From NCBI GenBank assembly GCA_003339415.1, contig PDHQ01000315.1, positions 1 to 37,702 of the forward strand: DNA of 37,702 nt, in the 5' to 3' direction. Positions 33,943-37,702 of the stretch are shown piece after piece. The notes beneath the pieces are model-generated. The model saw only the letters and a program-made list of their open reading frames with translations. It was not told the origin of the DNA and searched no databases. Position numbers and translations under genes: made by a program. Source of the DNA: Ophiocordyceps camponoti-saundersi (nom. inval.). Its lineage: Eukaryota > Ascomycota > Sordariomycetes > Hypocreales > Ophiocordycipitaceae. Positions within the stretch are counted from its first letter, which is position 1. Each line of letters starts with the position of its first letter.

Positions 33943-34850
33943 CTAGAATATAGTTAAGAATATAAAAAAGCTTTTAAAGCTTATAAGCTTTTTAGAAGCT
34001 AGTACAGAATTCGATTTTAAAGGAGAGTTTTACTTATAAGGTAAAAATAACCTTTTTAAAACTTATAAGTAGGTTATAAAAGAATAGGTTATAGTATAAT
34101 AAAGAGGAATTAAACCGATTCTTTATTATTTTAACTTACTTACTTAGTATAGCTTTTTAAAAAGCTCTATTTTAACTTTTAATCTTAATAACTATATTAA
34201 TAACTTTAATAAAATAAGGGAAGATTACGAACTTATCTTAGAAAGAGAGGATAACTTTATTTTAGAAGATAAAATTAAAAAGGAAAAAGAAGAATTACCT
34301 CTTCTTATAGTAGAATATCTTTATACTATTAAAATTAATAGTAAAGAAGAAAACGAAAAAATATAATATTTTATTAAAATAATAAAACTAATTTTAAAAG
34401 AATTCGAAGACTAGAAAAATAATAGCTGCCTTCTTTATAATAAATTATTTTAGCACTTAAGGTAATTAGAAGAATTCTTCGATAAGTATAAGTAAGCATA
34501 TTATAATCTTAGCTAGTAATTTTACTATAATAAGGACTATAATCTTTACTTATAGGAAAAATAGAATATTAATTATTACCTATCTTTACTAACTTTTTAT
34601 AAAGAAGCTAGCTTTATTAATAAAAGATTCTTTATTAAAAAAATAGAATTCTTTCTTAATAAGGAAACTAATTATAAGATTCTTAAAAAAAATAAAGGAA
34701 ATAATTATAATTTTTAACCCCGAATTCTTAATATTAAATTAAATACGATTTAAGCTATAATTACCTTTATAAGAAAATTATTAATAAAAGAGCTTATAAG
34801 AAACAGATCCCTTACTAAGGAAAATAGTCCTAAAAGATAGGATTTCCTAA
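33943..34850 (+). pseudogene. Element C-right: second coding relic downstream of gag
   Basis: Plus-strand relic of about 290 codons continuing after F1, with few stops at Gln/Trp-type sites. It is strongly charged: REDYELILEREDNFILEDK near 34,220, KKEKEELPLLIVEYLYTIK near 34,290, EEFFDKYKQAY near 34,470, FFIKKIEFFLNKETNYKIL near 34,640. It does not show protease or RT motifs, which would be expected after a knuckle-containing gag. It may be a gag extension, an extra ORF, or a further inserted element. At the junction the readings join as LFLDS, so they were probably one frame. Confidence 0.5.
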
Positions 34851-34855
34851 TATTA

Positions 34856-35040
34856 GGGTTAGAAAAAAATCACTTATAAGTGATTATATAAGTGATTTTT
34901 CGTGATTTTTTTTTTCCGTAATTTAAATTACTTATAAGTGATTTTTTTTATCTATAATTTAAATTATATAAAAAAAATTATATTATAAGTGATTTTTTTA
35001 AAAAAATTATTTATAATTTTTTATAATTTTTTCTAAAAAT
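34856..35040. repeat. Cluster of palindromic TCACTTATAAGTGA motifs
   Basis: The perfect 18-bp palindrome AATCACTTATAAGTGATT is at 34,868-34,885. Half-motifs ATAAGTGATTTTT follow at about 34,889, 34,933 and 34,984, with a related CGTGATTTTT at 34,901 and spacers rich in T and A. CACTTATAAGTG keeps CA and TG outside the usual protected context, so it is either young or escaped RIP. The start TAGGGTTAGAAAAAAATCAC resembles the end of a terminal-inverted-repeat transposon or MITE, but no matching inverted end was found. Confidence 0.6.
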
Positions 35041-35471
35041 AGATTTATATAATTTTTCTAATTAAGAATAATAAATAACGCTTATAAAAGCTAAGAAAAT
35101 AAGAAACTACGAATTTTAAAAAAGAAATTAATATTATAAAGTAAGAAAAAGTATAGTAAAAAAACGATAAAATAAATAAATAAAGAAATAAAAAACCTTT
35201 ATAAGTTAATTAGTAAGCTATAAGTAGAATATAGTTTTTCTTAGTTTTTTAATATTTTTTTCTTAATTTTAAAAAAATTATATAAAGAGATATAAAAATA
35301 TTAGTAAATTTCCCTTATATAAATTAATAATATTATATAAAGCTTAAAAAAAGCTATAATAAGTTATATTCTATATATAATAAAATAAGCCCTATCTAAC
35401 TTATATTTATTATTTTATTATATTTTTAAATATTTATATAATATTTTTAAAAAATACTTAAAACTCTTACT
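35041..35471. other. Very AT-rich DNA, no feature recognised
   Basis: Almost pure A/T with short C/G islands. No reading frame, repeat partner or RNA gene is apparent. It ends in TTACT, the left target duplication of F2. Confidence 0.5.
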
Positions 35472-35681
35472 TATAAGGGATTAGTCTATAACTAATCGTA
35501 GCTAGATAGGGGGGATTATAGCGGATATATTTAGGTCTTCCTAATAGCGTTTAGTTATCGCGCGGGGTATATAGCTAGCTTAGGAAGGGGGCTTCTCTCC
35601 CTTCTCCTTCCTCTCTTCGATAGCTTTAATTATAACTTTACCTTAGCTTACTTCTATAGTCGCCTTAATAAAACTATTATA
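35472..35681 (-). repeat. F2 3' LTR (210 bp)
   Basis: Starts TATAAGGGATTAG and ends AACTATTATA, the reverse complement of the F1 LTR. The next bases, TTAATTAAAGCTCCTCTTAC, read on the minus strand as the purine-rich tract before a 3' LTR. Confidence 0.87.
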
Positions 35682-37008
35682 TTAATTAAAGCTCCTCTTA
35701 CCGCTAACTAAATATAAGAGTAAGATCTTAGTATAGAACGCTATTAAATTCTGCCTATACTAAAGCTACTCTCGGCTTATTCTAGCCTAGACTCTTAGCT
35801 AGCCGCTATATATATTAAATTTATAATTAACGGAGCCGTAATTAGGGAGCCTAAGTCCTAGTTTTACTATATCTTTTCTTATCTTAGCACTTTTTAGTAA
35901 ACGTTCTTTCTATATATTACTATAATTATAGATTTTTCTTACTAGCTTAAAGCCTTTTTAGTATATATCTCTAAGCTTCTTAGGGAAAGTTATAAGGAGC
36001 GCTAAGTAGGTTTTTCCTTAATTAGGATATATTAAGGGCTATTAGAGCCCCTTAGAGAATATATTATAAGGTAGGAATATACCTTTTTCGAGGCCGGACT
36101 ATTAAATTAGTCCGATTATACTAAGATTATTTTACTCTTATCCGGGCTATATAAGGAGCTATAAGAGCGCTTAGATTATAAGAACTCGCTTATAACGTAT
36201 ATAGCCTTTGCTAGCTTTCTCTAAGGCTTTAATAAAGTATTTAATTCTAGGAATATTCCTAACGCGTTAGTTAATTTGCCGCCCCCCCTTTTTACTAACT
36301 TAATAGATATCGCGTTTATATAATCTTATTTTAATATTACTAAGCGCCGGCGTTACTATTAGTATAACTAAATTAGTTATTTTAAGCGTAACTATCTAAA
36401 GCTTTATAAGTAAATAAGGATATTAAGGTTAAGGCTTTTTATAAGCGGAGTAGGGAAATTAGAGGTAAATCCGGAGTATTTTAATTAAGGGGATAATAAG
36501 TAAGGAAAGATAAGTATACGCTAAATATTATAGCTTAAGTAATTTCTAGCTTTATTATATTACCTTATATAGGGATAGTCTACGCGCGGCTTAGGCGCGT
36601 AGATTTATTAGTAAGTATATACTATAGTTATATCGCGCTCTAGCTTATAAACTAGCGCTAGCGGTATATAGTAATAAGTATATAGCTAGCTTTATTATTT
36701 ATTACGAATAGGGTATTCTCTAAGCTTCCCGTAACTAGTATAATACTATCTAATCTTATATACTAGCTATATAGGTAAGTTTTTACTACTAGTATACGAG
36801 TTTATTAATTCCTACCTTAAGCGGTGCTACGATTCTAAGCTTATTAGAATCTTCCTTATAAGGATCGGGGTTTAATTCCCCGGGCTATAAGGGAGCCTTT
36901 CCGCCCTCTTATCTTTATCTTTACGGAGGCTATTAAGCTATCGGCTAGGGACTATATAAAGTATCTTACTAGCGTAGTAATACGTAACTTTTCTATCTTA
37001 CGCTCCTA

Positions 37009-37031
37009 CCTCCTTAGCTAGCCTAAGGAGG
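37009..37031 (-). repeat. F2 conserved stem-loop next to 5' LTR
   Basis: CCTCCTTAG, loop CTAGC, CTAAGGAGG. Both arms are identical to those of F1 although the loop differs. Confidence 0.75.
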
Positions 37032-37037
37032 GGGCTA

Positions 37038-37247
37038 TATAAGGGATTAGTTTATAACTAATTGTAGCTAGATAGGGGGGATTATAGCGGATATATTTAG
37101 GTCTTCCTAATAGCGTTTAGTTATCGCGCGGGGTATATAGCTAGCTTAGGAAGGGGGCTTCTCTCCTTTCTCCTTCCTCTCTTCGATAGCTTTAATTATA
37201 ACTTTACCTTAGCTTACTTTTATAGTCGCCTTAGTAAGACTATTATA
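37038..37247 (-). repeat. F2 5' LTR (210 bp)
   Basis: Starts TATAAGGGATTAG and ends GACTATTATA, followed by the duplication CTACT. The four F LTRs share exactly the same length and differ mostly by C/T and G/A. Confidence 0.87.
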
Positions 37248-37252
37248 CTACT

Positions 37253-37702
37253 TTATACTAAACTTATAGAATATTAATATTTAAATTAACTTATAAATAT
37301 AAAAGATAAAAATATAAAATAAATTATATAAGAAACTTTATTATAAAGAGAATATTATATAAAAATCTTAATATTATAGTTATTTTAATAAGCTAGAAAT
37401 AAAATAAAATATCTTTTTTCTACTTTTTAAGAAACTAAGTTTCTTTTCTCCTTATAAAATCTTAGTAAAGCTTTATATAAAAAGTAATAATTTTATTATC
37501 TCGCTAATTAATAAGCTTATAAATAAGGAAAAATAGGAAAAAAATATTATATTATTTCTTTATTATAAAAACTTAAAAAAAAATATTTTAATTATTTTTT
37601 ATAAAATTATTTTTAATTATTTAAAAAAGTATACTTTTATAAAAATATTATAATTAATTATAATCCTTTTATTATTATAAGAATCTTAAGTTTTAAAAAT
37701 AC
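37253..37702. other. AT-rich DNA, probably continuation of element C-right
   Basis: Continues from 35,471 once F2 is removed. Nearly all A/T. It holds a short inverted repeat at 37,429-37,445 (AAGAAACT-A-AGTTTCTT). No coding frame could be supported. Confidence 0.4.

Larger units (their letters stand above)
35472..37247 (-). mobile_element. Element F, copy F2 (inverted)
   Basis: 1,776 bp, the reverse complement of the F1 unit. The 210-bp LTRs are at 35,472-35,681 and 37,038-37,247. The flanks are TTACT (35,467-35,471) and CTACT (37,248-37,252), a 5-bp duplication with one C/T change as RIP would cause. It is 100 bp longer than F1; part of the extra lies near 36,890-36,940 (AGGGAGCCTTTCCGCCCTCTT and following), absent from F1. 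No gag or pol is visible. With F1 it forms an inverted pair about 1.5 kb apart. Confidence 0.87.
1..37702. other. Window-wide RIP-mutated heterochromatic DNA
   Basis: CpA and TpG are very rare on both strands over the whole window, while TpA is extremely common and CpG is still frequent (GCGCCGC, CGCGCGG). Paired repeats differ mostly by C/T and G/A changes. Known biology: this is the footprint of repeat-induced point mutation in filamentous ascomycetes, where duplicated DNA is mutated from C to T, chiefly at CpA. It explains why long reading frames are broken by TAA and TAG at expected Gln and Trp positions and why start codons are nearly missing. Loss by ordinary CpG methylation is excluded because CpG persists. 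I infer that nothing here is a functional protein-coding gene. Confidence 0.93.

Noticed and set aside
32262..37247. F1 and F2 as inverted terminal repeats of a large DNA transposon
   Set aside because: Each has its own direct 210-bp LTRs and its own 5-bp target duplication, so they are two independent LTR insertions.
1..37702. Intact host genes, rRNA, tRNA, CRISPR arrays or bacterial operons
   Set aside because: No frame is free of RIP-type stops over useful length, ATG is nearly absent, no tRNA cloverleaf or spaced repeats were seen, and the composition is that of fungal RIP DNA.

Overview
The window looks like gene-free, transposon-packed heterochromatin from a filamentous ascomycete (Pezizomycotina). 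The main evidence is a genome-defence signature seen from end to end. CpA and TpG are almost absent, TpA is in large excess and CpG is common, as expected from repeat-induced point mutation (RIP, C-to-T mainly at CpA). Repeat copies differ mostly by C/T and G/A transitions. In the coding relics, expected Gln and Trp codons have become TAA or TAG, expected Cys and His codons have become TAT or TAC, and ATG is very rare. I see no intact gene, rRNA, tRNA or CRISPR array. The coding calls are fossils read through these changes, and RIP changes bases without shifting frame.

Left part (1-13,693): a three-level nest of Ty3/gypsy chromoviruses. Element C-left (+ strand) supplies an integrase-chromodomain fragment and an 851-bp 3' LTR (12,843-13,693). 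Element A (- strand; gag about 11,400-9,917, protease to chromodomain 3,954 to about 165) appears to lie inside C-left. Element B (- strand, 3,955-9,916) has both 342-bp LTRs and is inserted between the gag and protease of A.

Middle (13,694-30,176): two unidentified coding-like stretches (13,990-14,770 and 15,240-16,240), then the first copy (16,496-18,335) of a 1,840-bp repeat called E. Next comes a nearly complete Tad-like LINE on the - strand (18,340-23,090; CCHC protein, endonuclease, reverse transcriptase). It cuts off gypsy element D (- strand), whose RT and RNase H lie at 23,100-25,219. The second E copy (25,220-27,059) and an unidentified + strand coding-like stretch (27,380-28,420) separate that part from the gag and protease of D (28,430-30,025).

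Right part (30,177-37,702): a second copy of C begins with its 850-bp 5' LTR and a gag with a CCHC knuckle. Two copies of a small LTR element called F (F1 32,262-33,937 on +, F2 35,472-37,247 on -) sit in it. Each has exact 210-bp LTRs, 5-bp target duplications and a conserved hairpin next to the 5' LTR, but no recognisable gag or pol. F is the best candidate for an undescribed element. Between the F copies lie a second C reading frame and a cluster of palindromic TCACTTATAAGTGA motifs.

The elements explain one another. Three of them carried chromodomains, which in this class direct integration to methylated histone H3K9 chromatin. RIP and heterochromatin silenced each arrival, and silenced DNA received the next one. 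No identification used a database search; all rest on motif order and translation by eye, so exact ends of coding relics are approximate unless LTR or duplication boundaries are given.
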